A DNA stretch of 64,000 nucleotides from Alternaria dauci (taxonomy: Eukaryota; Ascomycota; Dothideomycetes; Pleosporales; Pleosporaceae), in contig NC_091275.1 of the NCBI RefSeq assembly GCF_042100115.1, positions 186,001 through 250,000 on the forward strand. Reading direction: 5' to 3'. Of this stretch, positions 43,601 to 55,352 are shown piece by piece. The notes below the pieces were generated by a model. It searched no databases and was not told where the DNA came from. It saw only the letters and a list, made by a program, of their open reading frames with translations. Within the stretch, counting starts at the first letter, position 1. Every line of letters begins with the position of its first letter. The position numbers and the translations under genes were made by a program.

Positions 43601-45598
43601 AAGAATAAAACTTACCTAAAGATATATTAGATAAGTATCTTTATATTAGAGATACTAGAGTTACTAGAGTTACTAAATATATTAGATATATTAAAGTATA
43701 GGAGTTAAGAGAAGAAAATTTAAGTTACTTAAATATTTCTTTATTCTTAAGTACTATAGTTACGAGCCTAGATGCAAGCTATAGACTATAGTTTAAAAAC
43801 TCCTCTTCTCCCTAACGTCGCCGCGACTTTCTAGAACTACCTAAAGTTTAGGGCTTTAGCTTTAACCTATCTATTATTAAATATATATAGCTATATATAG
43901 TAAAACTAGGTGTTTAGGAAATATACCTTTACCGCGATTTATTATAGTGTCTTTTAATAGTATTATACTTACGTCTTTTACTAGTACGTTTATTATTTAA
44001 ATAAAATTAGATAAGTATCTTTAGAAGTATATAATATAAGTCTTAAAACTAATATCTTAGTACTATAAAGAAGTTAGTAAGGAATAGGATAATCTACTAG
44101 CTACTTAAGTAATATTAGTAAAGATATATATAGGATAGATAGAAGTCTACCCTAACCTAACTAAAAGGTAATTAGAAAGATAAGATACTACTACTACTAA
44201 GAGTAGTATAGACTAAGTTAGGTTAGAAAACCTAATAATATAAAGAGAGGAGTTAGCCTAGACTAATAAACTTAAAAAGTTATAAGTAGAAGCTCTAAAG
44301 GATAATTAGTAGTATAAAAAGGCTATATAAGTAGTACTAGGTTAGGAATAAAGGTTCCCCCCTAGTTTAGGCGTAAAGTACTTAATCTTAGAGTATTTAG
44401 TAAATAACTAAAGAATATTATTATACTAAAGTAGAAAATAGGTACTTAATAGTAAGAACTTATATACTTAAATTATTAGTAAGATATATAATTCTCTTTT
44501 AGCTAGCTACTTAGGTAAGGAGATTACCTATTAGATACTTACGTAAGACTTCTTCTAGCTAGGTATAATAGATAGTATTAGGTATTATATATAGAACTAT
44601 AATATATATAGAAGAATAAAGCCTTAGAGAGAAAGAGCCTAAGGATTATTAAAACTACTACCTATCTTAGATTACCTCTAGAAAGAGATCTTAATAGACT
44701 TTATTAAAGGACTACTAATTAGTAAAGGTATAAAGTACCTTATAGTAGTAACTAATTAACTAAGAAAAGGTTTTATCTTTATCTTACTACTTAATATAAA
44801 AATAAAAATAGTAGTCTAAGTATTTATTAGATAAGTAGTTATATACTACTAGCTATTAGATATAATTATATCTAACTAAAGTAGCTAGTTTATAAGCTTA
44901 CTATAGGAATGTCTTTATAAGATTTTAAAAATTAAATAATAACTATTAATAGCCTTTTATCTATAGACTAATAGGTTAATAGAGTAGAAAAATAATATAT
45001 AAGAAGTATATATCTAAGTATTTATTAGCTAAGTATAAGATAATTAGGCGCCTTTCTACCTTATAGCTTAGATAGTAATTAATAAAAGAGATATAATATT
45101 AATAAAAGTATTTTTATTCTTCTTATAATATAACTATTATATTAATCTACTATAGCTTAAGACTCCTTAAGGTGCTAACTAAAAGAAGTATAATACTAAA
45201 GAGTATTTAGAATATAAAAAGGCTAAGATTATTATAGCTAAGTTTAAGGACGTATTTAATTTAGTTTAAACTAGTATAGCTAAAGCCTAAGTTAAATAAA
45301 AAAAATAAGTAAATAAATACTATAAAGAGGCTAAGAACTATAAGGTTAGTAATAAGGTTTAGCTTAGGCTTAATAAGTAATATAGTACTAGCTATAAGTT
45401 AAATAAGCTTAACTAGAAAAATACTAAGTATATAGTAATTAAAGTAGTTAATAGCTATTTAGTTAAGTTAAATACTTTACTAAACTACTATCTTATCTTC
45501 TATATTAACTATCTTTACTTTATTAATATAAACTTACTACTAAGCTAAGTATAAGATAACTACTAGCTACTACTACTATAAGTAAATAGTAGTAAGGA
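40700..45598 (+). mobile_element. RIP-degraded Ty3/gypsy family C, 5' segment (gag to integrase)
   Basis: A ghost coding order is readable on the plus strand. A gag ends in a mutated zinc knuckle (about 41455-41515, reading GKYYSYSKAKYFIRNYKKGNKP where Tyr replaces the expected Cys and His). RT follows at about 42490-42870 (KPRGGLYLYIDY, FYKIRVAKGNK, YLDKFYLVYLNNVLIYID, a mutated YLDD box). RNase H lies near 43240-43560 and the integrase core at 44660-45150 (IDFIKGL, KYLIVVTN). Stops interrupt every part. The element is cut at 45598 by the family B insertion and resumes at 52299. R1 copy 4 (43797-44003, reverse) lies inside it. Confidence 0.75.
43797..44003 (-). repeat. R1 dispersed repeat, copy 4
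   Basis: A reverse copy of the ~215-bp repeat, between the RNase H and integrase ghosts of family C. It keeps several CG sites (CTAACGTCGCCGCGAC), so it is less mutated than its surroundings. Confidence 0.65.
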
Positions 45599-45830
45599 TA
45601 TAACGTATAGGACACAGCTTAGCTAGAAGGGCACTAAGGTCCTAATATAATTACTTCTCTTATTATCTCTATAGAGGAGGAACTTACTCTTAACCTACGC
45701 TTTACGCGTAAGAAGACTAGTAAGAATTATTATTATTACTTCCCCTAGTATACTATTAGAATATAAAGCTATCCCCTACTATTCTCTTATAGTATAAAGT
45801 AAATACTATTACCTATAACTACCCCTTATA
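45599..45830 (+). repeat. 5' LTR of family B element
   Basis: 232 bp, beginning TATAACGTATAGG and ending CCCCTTATA, a mutated TG...CA pair. It matches 52067-52298 closely and 17039-17270 in reverse. Confidence 0.85.
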
Positions 45831-48800
45831 TAATAATTCTTCTCTCCTATAGGGTAAATAGTCTAGGGATAGCTCCCTTAACGCGATCTACTACCTAAGC
45901 TAAGGTAGGGAGCTAAAGTTCTAGCCTTTTAAGCCTAATATAAATACTACGTAGTAAATATACGCTACTAGTAGAAAACGTACTTATAACGCTAGAGGAG
46001 CGTATTATAGCTATTAAGAAATAATAGGATAAACTACTTACCCTCTAATAGCTACGCGAGCTAGAAGACGAAGTTATATAGCTAGAGGAAATAGGATAAG
46101 ATATACCCTAAGAAGAAGTAAGCTATATTACCCTTAGTACTAAGGATCCTATTACGCGCACCTAACGCGCACCTAAACCTATAGGCGCTACGCACCTAAA
46201 ATATACTTTAAAACCTAAGGACCCTATAGAGTACTAAAGAAAAATAATTAAAGAATATTATAAATTTATCTATTCTTATAAGATAGCTTTTTAACTACTA
46301 CTATAAGAGATTTCTATTAACTATAATAAAGTTTTATTATCTATATAGTATAGAGGAAGAGAACCTAGGGAGCTTTAGTATATATACTATAAGTGTATAT
46401 TTAAAGTATAAGGGGAGGATCCTACCTAAGAATACTTTAAGTAGTACTTACTTAACTTACTTTTTAATCCTATTAACTATAGCCTTAACGTAGCTATAGC
46501 GTATAATAATACTATATAGTAAAAAGACTAAATAGTTTACTCTTTTACTACTTACCTAAAAGTTTTAAAAGACTAACTCCCTATTTATATTAAGGAGTAA
46601 AGAGTATAATACTTATTTATAAAACTATAGCTTAAGTTATAGTAAGCTATTACTAACTATTACTAAGTTCTAGCTACTAGAGAGGACTTTATTATACTAG
46701 TATCTATACTTAAGAGAAACTTACGCAGAGCGGCCCCTACGTATAAATAATAGGCCTAAAGCGCTTATAAGGGAAAGTGTAAAGAGGCTCTTTCTCTAAC
46801 CCTATAGCGTAACCTACTAAAGAAGCTAAAAAATAATAGCTTAATTATATACTTTAAGTGCTAGAAGAAGGGGTACTATACTAATAAGTACTAAAGTAAA
46901 AACCTAAACTAAGTACTTATTAATATTAACTAGGTAGGAAAAGGGTAAGCCTCCTTAAAAATCTAGGATTAGTAAGGTAGTTACTAATTAATATCTTACT
47001 AGGTATAAAGCGTACGTATAGTGTATAAGTAGAATCTAGTTAAGAAAAAGAACTTAGGGTTATTCTTAATCCTTAAGTAGATATTAGTCTAATTAGTTAA
47101 ATTACTACTATAGAAATAGGTATAAAGTCTATAGAGAATATAGAGCTCCTAAGATTAGGATAGATTAATCTATAATATTAAGGCACCTACGTAGTATACG
47201 CGTTCTAGGTACACTTATTAGATAATAATAGTATAGAACGCCTTACCTAAGTAACTAAATATAAGGTAAATAAAGAGGGACTTCCTCTTCTCCTAAAGAA
47301 TCCTTTTCTTAAATAAGAGGATATTTCTATTAATTATAGGTGCTAAAAATAGCGCTAAGGATTAACTAAAGCTAATATCTAGTTAGTAAGTATAGAGACT
47401 CTCTAAAAAAGTAAAAAGGATTCTAGTTTTACCTACCTCTTAGGAACTCTCTAATTAACTAATACTTTCTTAGACTATAATACGTATGTATATAATATCT
47501 ATATAGCGTAGGAACTACGTATCCCTAATACTTTATTAGAATATATAGATATATTTAATAATATAAAGGCTATAACTCTTCTAAGTTATAAGATTTTAGA
47601 TTATATAATTCCTATCTAACTAGGTAAAGAGCTACTATATAGACTACTCTATATACTCTCTTTACGTAAGCTTTAACTACTCTATAAATATATAGAAGAG
47701 GCTCTTTATAAAAGATAGATCTAATATAGTACTAGCCTTATAGGCTTACTAATTATCTTTATACTAAAGAAAAATAGTATACTTTACCTTTACGTAGATT
47801 ATAGAGGTCTAAATATAGTTACTATAAAAGATTATTACTTACTCCTACTTATTAGAGAGATACTAGATTACCTATTAGGTATATAATACTATATAACACT
47901 AGATCTTAAGGATACCTACTATCGCATGTAAATAAAAGTAGGAGATAAATAGAAGATAGCTTTTTAAACTTAATATAGCTACTTTAAGTACTTAGTTATA
48001 CTTTTTAAGTTAACTAATACTCTAATAAGCTTTTAGGCCTATATTAATAAGGCGTTAAGTAGATATTTAGACTATATTTATATAGTTTACTTTAATAATA
48101 TTCTTATCTATACTTATAATAATAATCTTAAGCTATACTAGCGCGTAGTACACGCTATACTTTAGTCCTTTAGGGAAGCTAAACTTTATATAAACCTAAA
48201 AAAGTATACCTTTATAGCTACTAAAGTCTATTTCTTAGGATTTATTATTATAAGGAGTAGTATTCGCGCTAATCCTACGCGCGTAGAGATAGTACTCTAA
48301 TAGCTAACTCTAACTAGTATTAAGGAGCTATAATCCTTCTTAGGGTTTACTAATTTCTATTAACGCTTTATTAAGCGCTATACTTAGGAAATAGCCCCCC
48401 TTACTAATATTCTAAAAGGGAATTAAGTCTTCTACTAGGATAATACTACGGAAGCCGCCTTTACTAAGCTAAAAGAACGCTTTATATATACGCCTATCCT
48501 ACGCTACTTTAATAAATTACTATAGATTCGCATTAAGATAGATACCTTAATATTCGTAATCTTAGGTATACTTTCTTAGCTATTTAAAGATAAGAAATAG
48601 TACCTAGTAGTATTTATCTTAAGAAAGCTTTAGGCTATAGAACTAAATTATAAGGTATATAATCTAGAACTTCTAGCTATAGTATATAGCTTTAAGTAGT
48701 AGTAGTATTACCTAGAGGGTACTTATTATACTATCTAAGTTTTAATAGATTATAATAACCTACGCTCTATACGCGCTGTATAGAGGCTTAACCCCTATTA

Positions 48801-50741
48801 AGTACGTTAGGCACTCTATTTAAGAGTATTTAATTTTAAAGTAAAATACTATTTAGGGAATACTAACCTAGTAGATAGACCCTTAAGAAGAGTAGATTAT
48901 AAGTAAGAGAATATATCCTTAACTTAGTTATTACCTACCTTATAGAATAAGCTTCTAGTAAGGAATAAACTTAGTAGAGTAAGAGGATCTATACTTAGGC
49001 TTAGTCTAGTAAGTATATATAAGATATATATTACTAATATTTATAGAACTAGTTATATCCCTACTACTAGTACTATAGGATATATACTATACGTACTACG
49101 CTTACTAGCTAAGGTATTAGTTAGTAGTAAACTTATATTAGTAGAGTCTAAAGCTTTACTAGATATTCTACTCTAGTTATAGTAAAGGGATACCTTTACC
49201 TAATAGTAGGTTATAAACTCTAAGTAAGTTTTATATACTTAAAGCTATAGAGGTATATAAGTTTAGTGTACTAATTATAAGGAAGTCCTAAGATATAATA
49301 GTAGAATTTATATTCTAGAGGAACTAGCTATTAGGTAGGAAATTTTATCCTAATACTATAATATATATATAGTAGGCTACTTTAGCGCACGTAGGACGCT
49401 TAAGCTTATTAATAAGTACTACTATTAGCTATTACTTAGCTAAGACGTCTAGGAATATATAAGGACTTATACTATATATTAAAGAAGTAAAGCTATATAG
49501 TATAGTAAATATAGTAAGCTAGTATTACTACTAATCCTAAAGGATATCTTTAAGGAAGTCTCTTTAGATTTTATTATAAGATTATTACTATTAAAAGATA
49601 AGTTAGGTTACGTCTTTAATATAGTACTTATAATTATAGACTACTTCTCTAAGATAGTTATTTATATACTTACTTTAAAAACCTAAGATATAAAATAGTT
49701 TATAGAATCTTACTTTAATTAGGTTATTTTAAAATACAGGGTATAGAAAGGTATTATATTAGACTAAGGCTTAGTATTTACTTCTATATTATAGATAGAG
49801 ATCTACTACTAACTATAGGTAAAGTATAGGCTTCGTATAGCCTTCTATCTATAGATAGATAGGTAAACTAAACACTAGAATTAGACTATAAAGTAATACT
49901 TAAGAATTTTTACGTCTAAAAAATAGGATAACTAAGTCTAATTATTATTAATAGTATAATTCGCGTATAATAACTCTATTTATAAATTAATAAAAGCTAC
50001 TCCTTTCTACCTTATTTATAGTAAGTACCCCTTACTTATAATACCTCTTAAGGATAGTAGGTAAGAGGGGGAGGTACTAGATATAGTAGATAGAGTTTAG
50101 CGTATATATAGTATATATATAGTAGTAATAGATTATCTATTAAAAGCGTAAGAGTATTAAAGCTACTACTATAATAAGAAATATAAGCTAAATATTTTTT
50201 ATAAAGGAGACCTTATTCTCTTTAGTATAAAGTATATTAACTTAGTTAATTAACTTAGTAAAAAGCTTTCTAGTAAGTATATTAGACTATTTTAAGTCTA
50301 GAACGTAGTTAGGTTATAGGTATATTACTTACTTCTACTACCTTATTATTATATTTATAATATCTTCTACGTATCTCTTCTAGAATATTAGAATTCTAGG
50401 AAAAATAATAATAATAATATATAACTACTAGAAGTTACCCTAGAAGGTTAAGAAGTTTAGGAAGTAGAAAAAATCCTTAGAAAATATATAAGAAAAGGCT
50501 AGTTATAGTACTAGCTAAGATAGAAAGGATATAATAAATCCTAAAATACTTAGACCCTAGCCTCTAACTTTAAAGATATAGAAGAACTACTCTAAGACTT
50601 TAAAGTATTATAAAGCTTATAGCGTATAAAGTAATAAAAAAAAGTATAATAAAAGAATTTATAACGCACTTAAGGCGTAAATCCTATAGTATAGGATTTT
50701 AGGTATCTACGCGTATAGAAAGTAAAAAATATAAAAAAGGA

Positions 50742-50870
50742 AAAAATTAAGCCTTACTATCCTTATTATCTTTACTACCCTTACTATCCTCCTTACCCTC
50801 GCTATCTCTATCGCCCTCGCTATCTCTACTATCTTTACTACCCTTACTATCCTTACCCGCGCTATACTTA
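50742..50870. repeat. Ser/Asp/Lys-coding low-complexity tract in family B
   Basis: An imperfect tandem array of short units. On the minus strand it reads as Lys-Asp-Ser-rich repeats (SKGSKDSRDSEGDRDSEG). It lies after the pol ghost, in the long 3' region of family B, and may be what remains of an opposite-strand ORF. Confidence 0.55.
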
Positions 50871-52066
50871 GACCTAGCGTCTTCTAGCTACATAGCTAGC
50901 GCGTTAGTAGCGCTATCCTTACTCTCCCTATCTAATAGACTATTATTATTATTATTATTATTATTACTATTACTACTAGCACTATTCTAGAAAAAGTTAG
51001 TTAAGATAAATAAAGTTAGAAGATAAAGTATAAGAGTATACTATAATTACTATATAACTAACTAGCTACTCTAAGGTAGTAGTAATCCTACGCTACTTAA
51101 CTAGAATTAGGCTAAGAAAGTTAGAGGAGGTTATAGGAATCTAGGTAGGAACTCCTAGAGGAGTCCTAGAGTAAGTAGTAATACGTTAGTAGTTAGTAAG
51201 CTTTAAGTTAAACTAGCGCTACGCGCGCGTAAGCTTAACACCTATATAAAGTACTATAGCGTTAGTCTTAGGAGTAGTAGTACCCCTTATAGTAGTATTA
51301 TACTTTACGTATAAGTAGTATAGATAATTAATATAGGTGTTTAAGTTAGTAAGAACCTATAAAGATTAGCTAAAGCGTAATACGCCTAAAAGACTTTAAA
51401 GAACTTACTAAAGTATAACTACTATAGTTACTAGAACTATAGTAATTATAGTAACGCTCGTCTAGCTTCTTATAAATCTACTTTTACTTATAGATAGTTT
51501 AAGCGTAGTGTAGGTAAGTCGCGTAAGTAGTAATTATATTAGTACACTTATTACTATCGCTCTAAGCGAATACTATAGTATTCTAGAGGTAGGACTTCTT
51601 AATATATCGCGGATTAGGATAATAGACTATATTAGGAAGCTTATAGCTTACGTAGAGGGTATAATTAAGGTATATATTAGTATTAGTGTAAAGGTGTTAA
51701 GTAAGGTGTTAGAAAAATTTCTATTATAATAAATAATAAACGGATAGTTACTATAGAAAATTCTACTCTTACCTTACTAAAAATTCTATAACCCTAAAGA
51801 GGAAGTAAATAAAAAGTTACTTTTACTATAATAAAGTAAAAGCGTAAGGGCGACTTATCCTAAAATCCTTAGTTACCTCTATATTACTCCTAGACCTAGT
51901 AATAAGTATAATACACTCTACCCTAACGCTATATCTATATAGCGTAAGATAGACGCGTGTAAGATAGACTAAAAGACTAGATACTCTTTTCCTATTTTCT
52001 AATAAAGATTTTAGGTTTTTATTAAGGCTAGGACTATTAAGGACGCTAGCCTAAGAGGGGAGGTTC

Positions 52067-52298
52067 TATAATATATAGGATACAGCTTAGCTAGAAGGGT
52101 ACTAAGGTCCTAATATAATTACTTCTCTTATTATCTCTATAGAGGAGGAACTTACTCTTAACCTACGCTTTACGCGTAAGAAGACTAGCAAGAATTATTA
52201 TTATTACTTCCCCTAGTATACTATTAGAATATAGAGCTATCCCCTACTATTCTCTTATAGTGTGAAGTAAATACTATTGCCTATAACTACCCCTTACA
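52067..52298 (+). repeat. 3' LTR of family B element
   Basis: 232 bp, ending CCCCTTACA, with an upstream purine-rich tract (AAGAGGGGAGG, about 52053-52063) as expected for plus-strand priming. Confidence 0.85.
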
Positions 52299-52542
52299 AA
52301 GAGTAAGTTATAGAAGAGATTATTATAGAGTAGCTTAGGCGCTAAGGCTATAGATAGAAGCTTTACTATAATATTAAATAAAAAGGATACTATTAAATAT
52401 CCCTTAAACTAGTAGAACTATTAGAAGAAATAGAAGTACTAGACTAATAGTTAACTTATATAAAAGATTTTTAGGATAATAAAAGATACCTATTATATAG
52501 TTTCTAGTAGTTTCTACCCTTAAGTAGAGAGGAGGAGGGGGG
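52299..52542 (+). mobile_element. Family C gypsy, 3' end of pol and polypurine tract
   Basis: Resumes the family C element after the nested insertion. The ghost reading LTYIKDF and NKRYLLYSF resembles the end of a chromodomain and its tail. It closes with a purine tract (GAGAGGAGGAGGGGGG) directly before the LTR at 52543. Confidence 0.7.
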
Positions 52543-52793
52543 TATTATAATAGGCTAAAGCCTAATTAGCTTATTCCTTAATAGGATCTTAGTTATATAT
52601 ATAGGGTATACTACTTATAGAATCTAGGTAGTAAGTAACTTACTTAGATTCTATACTAGCGCGCTAGTTAAATAATACTCTAAGCTACTACCTCCTAAAT
52701 AGCCTTTAGACTATAGCTTTCCTTAGCTTCTTTCCCTATTAAATATAATAAAAGTATACCTATATAATAGCTCCCTAAGCGTAGCCCCTTATA
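52543..52793 (+). repeat. 3' LTR of family C element
   Basis: 251 bp, matching 27232-27482 (plus) and 59235-59485 (minus). It directly follows the polypurine tract. Confidence 0.8.
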
Positions 52794-53035
52794 GTAAGAT
52801 AGACTTAAGTAATAGTTTATAAGGTATTATATAGAATAATAAAGTATAAAAGAGTTATTATTATAATTAAGATATAAATAATACTAATTCTATAAATAAT
52901 AGAATAACTAGTTAATAATCTATATTTAAGATAAACTATTTAAGTTAACTATAATAAGTAGAATAATAAGATCTACTATATTCTTATACCTATTACCTTA
53001 GGTCCTATCCTCTTAGCCTACCCTCTATATCTCTA
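52794..53035 (-). repeat. Truncated LTR of gypsy family A
   Basis: From about 52794 the sequence aligns with the family A LTR starting some 45 bp inside its end (compare 36165 onward) and stops at about the GC-rich hairpin region. It abuts the family C LTR with no spacer, so one of the two was truncated by insertion or recombination. Confidence 0.65.
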
Positions 53036-54171
53036 ATATTAGTAGTATCTACTAAGGACCCTAACCCTAAGAAGACCTATCTTATTAAGATACTAATTAC
53101 GTAATTATAGCCCTATAGTAATTATTACTTTCTTATATAATTACTAGTTAGCCTTTAACCCTAACCCTTAAGTTAAGGAGAGAATCCCTTCCTTACCCTA
53201 TAATAGATATCTACTTCTTGTACGCTTTTTTTTTAGCTAATATTAGCTTACTATAGTATTTACTACGTAAGGAGAGAGGTTAGTGTTAGGCCTAGCTAAC
53301 GATATTTACTATCCTATACTATAATTAGTAGTTTATTAATTATACGTACCTTTTTAGTTACTTAGCGTAGTTATATAGAGCTATATTATAACAGTTACTC
53401 GCTTAAAGGTCGGTAGAGAACTTTAGTAATCTCGAGTGCTATAGTATAACAAATAGAGTTTAGTAGGATTTTAGTCATATTATAGGTATGTAGATACAGG
53501 TAATAGCAGGTAACGAGTGTTATTTTTTTCTGTTTTCTATGTTGGGATCCATTCCTGAGATTATCCGTTGAAGGACATTCTCTCCGCTCGCTATGTTCGG
53601 ATGGTTGAGCACCGAATTCTTCTGTACTGCGAAATTCTGTGCGCTGACACAAAAGGTGGTCCCAGTCGAACGTTTCCCTATCTCCCTAACGCACATCCGT
53701 GTGTAGCGTGAAACCTAGGAGGCCGAAAACAGCTAGTAAGACAGAACACTGTGACGTAAAACTCACTATCCTTGCGCTGTCATAAGTTGTTTCTAGCTTA
53801 CCGGGTTTCTCGTTGCACAGGGACGGACGTTACTGATTTGCTCCTTTCTGCTACCCACAGCAGCAGCAATCGGTCTTTGTCTTGAATTAACCGGAGATAC
53901 GCTGCAAAGTGTAGGTAGAAGACTTACGGTAGGACAAATGCATTGAGTGTTTGCACCTTCCAACTACACCGTTGGTATTAGAGCCGAAATTTTAGCTATA
54001 CAATTCTCCAGAGATAGCATTTAAGTATTGCTATGATATTGTCCAAAGCTTCCGGATATAATAGGCAATGCGGTATCGGTTAGACTAGGGATTAGACTTA
54101 CTCTTCTGCAATCCGCACAATCAGTCTTTTGGTTATATATATTAGTACAGAACTTTAACTCTATGTTTAAG
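53036..54171. other. Transition from RIP block to normal-composition island
   Basis: 53036-53394 is still AT-rich and includes short CCCTAACCC-like runs too few to be telomeric. From about 53395 the base composition becomes normal. No gene could be supported up to 54171. Confidence 0.4.
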
Positions 54172-54431
54172 CTAGGGGGATAGAAAAAGACTAACAGTTC
54201 TGCGGTTGTTGGTACTACACGTCAGAGGGCGGCCATTTTCCTAATAAGACAGTTAGAGTTATATCGTAGAATTATCTTCATACGAGATTGTGTATCAGAG
54301 ATATAACTTACGCCATCGCCCTGACATACTAGAGCCTGGCGGATGCCTAGCATGCCGGAGTGTTGTCCGAACACCTTATCTGTCAGAGTGACAAAGCTGA
54401 CAATGAAAGGCAGCAGGCTGATAATTCGCAT
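54172..54431 (-). CDS. Candidate small secreted protein (two exons)
   Basis: Exon 1 (54431 to 54312) starts at an ATG and encodes a signal peptide, MRIISLLPFIVSFVTLTDKV, with likely cleavage after VFG. A textbook 71-nt intron follows (54311 to 54241; donor GTAAGT, branch CTAAC, acceptor TTATTAG) in phase 0. Exon 2 (54240 to 54172) adds 22 residues and a stop. The product is 62 residues, mature ~40, with two cysteines (LVCQGDG and LTCSTNN) that could form one disulfide. No family is recognised. A TATATAAAG element lies ~85 nt upstream. Its location in a gene-poor island between RIP-degraded transposons is typical of effector-like genes in plant-pathogenic ascomycetes, but expression and role are unknown. 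Confidence 0.5.
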
Positions 54432-55248
54432 GACGGGTAGACTCGAAGCAATTGTCTATCGATTTGAAGAGGTCGTGGTGCGCTGTAATAGTAAGACTGG
54501 GAATTTTCAGTCTTTATATACGATCGCATGAAGCCAGTTCCTGCTAGTGCCACGGGAATGGTCTGAATTTTCTCTAATCCAATGGGTGCGGGTCTGTGTA
54601 TCAGCATACACACAAGCTTCGTACTAACTCGTTGATACCCCTCCCTGCGCGATGAATAACCTAGTAGGCTGACGTTAAGCCGATAAGAGGTAGCATAAGG
54701 CCGGATGACCTGCTACTCTTACGCGATCCTGGGCTGACTTAGGCCCACTGCGTTGTTAATCTCGTAGGAAAGGTGGTCAATTGCCAAGTTGCTACTGGCA
54801 CAGGTACCACCCCACTACAGTCATCGGCATATTAGCATCGTAAAGTATGATCAAGTGCGGCACTCTTGGGTGCGTGGATCAGTCGTCTCGTACTGTGGAA
54901 AGTCGGCGTGTTGTTTTTGGCTGTATCGTAGCCTGGCTATCGCAACAGGAATTGCATAGTAAGCTTAGTAATGTAGTCTATCCTGACGTGCGACACCTGT
55001 TCACGAATTCAACCATCTCTCCGCCCACAACAGCAGCTACAGCTCCTACGCTAAATTGAACACCTTACAAAACAATGCCTAGCCTCTACAGGAGCGACTA
55101 TGATAACCTTGGCCTTGTAGATTGCGCAGAGAGAGGTTGGGGTACACTGGGTTGATCGCTTCCTGCAGTGACATCCAGATGAGCTTATCTCGAAATGGAT
55201 GATAGGCACAGACAACAGCCACCACAAGGCCGATTTAGGCAGGAGATA
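54432..55248. other. Promoter side and unassigned spacer
   Basis: About 0.8 kb of normal composition between the candidate secreted-protein gene and the pogo-like transposon. Apart from the TATA box I see no gene or repeat. Confidence 0.35.
54512..54520 (-). promoter_or_regulatory. TATA box of the small secreted protein gene
   Basis: TATATAAAG on the minus strand, about 81-89 nt upstream of the ATG at 54431, well placed for a core promoter. Confidence 0.45.
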
Positions 55249-55352
55249 TAAGCTCGGGCACCTAGTTTTGGCCCGGGTGTAGTTTTGGCCCACCCCACCA
55301 AAACGCGTACGCCCGATTCAACGCGCAATATCTCAACACTACCACTCTCAAT

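Larger units (their letters stand above)
45599..52298 (+). mobile_element. RIP-degraded Ty3/gypsy chromovirus family B nested in family C
   Basis: A 6.7-kb element with two 232-bp LTRs (45599-45830, 52067-52298). Between them on the plus strand are gag with a recognisable knuckle (about 46855-46900: FKC-stop-KKGYYTNKY, from a CxxC-x4-H-x4-C original), RT (about 47750-48120: YVDYRGLN, then YIYIVYFNNILIYT), RNase H (48530-48720: LELLAIVYSF), integrase (49380-50040: LDFII, FTS, TKH, AYNNS) and a chromodomain ghost (50440-50600). About 1.45 kb between the end of pol and the 3' LTR has no sense-strand domain. The flanks AAGGA (45594-45598) and AAGAG (52299-52303) could be one AAGGG duplication changed by a G-to-A transition on each side. 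It split the family C element and so is younger than it. Confidence 0.85.
36592..53394. repeat. RIP-degraded AT-rich block 2
   Basis: AT-rich, TA-dominated sequence with stops in every frame. The first 4.1 kb (36592-40699) should be old transposon sequence but I could not assign it to a family; at 39874-39888 it contains an unmutated GC-rich near-palindrome, GCTTCGCTCGCAAGC. The rest resolves into the nested gypsy elements listed below. Confidence 0.8.
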
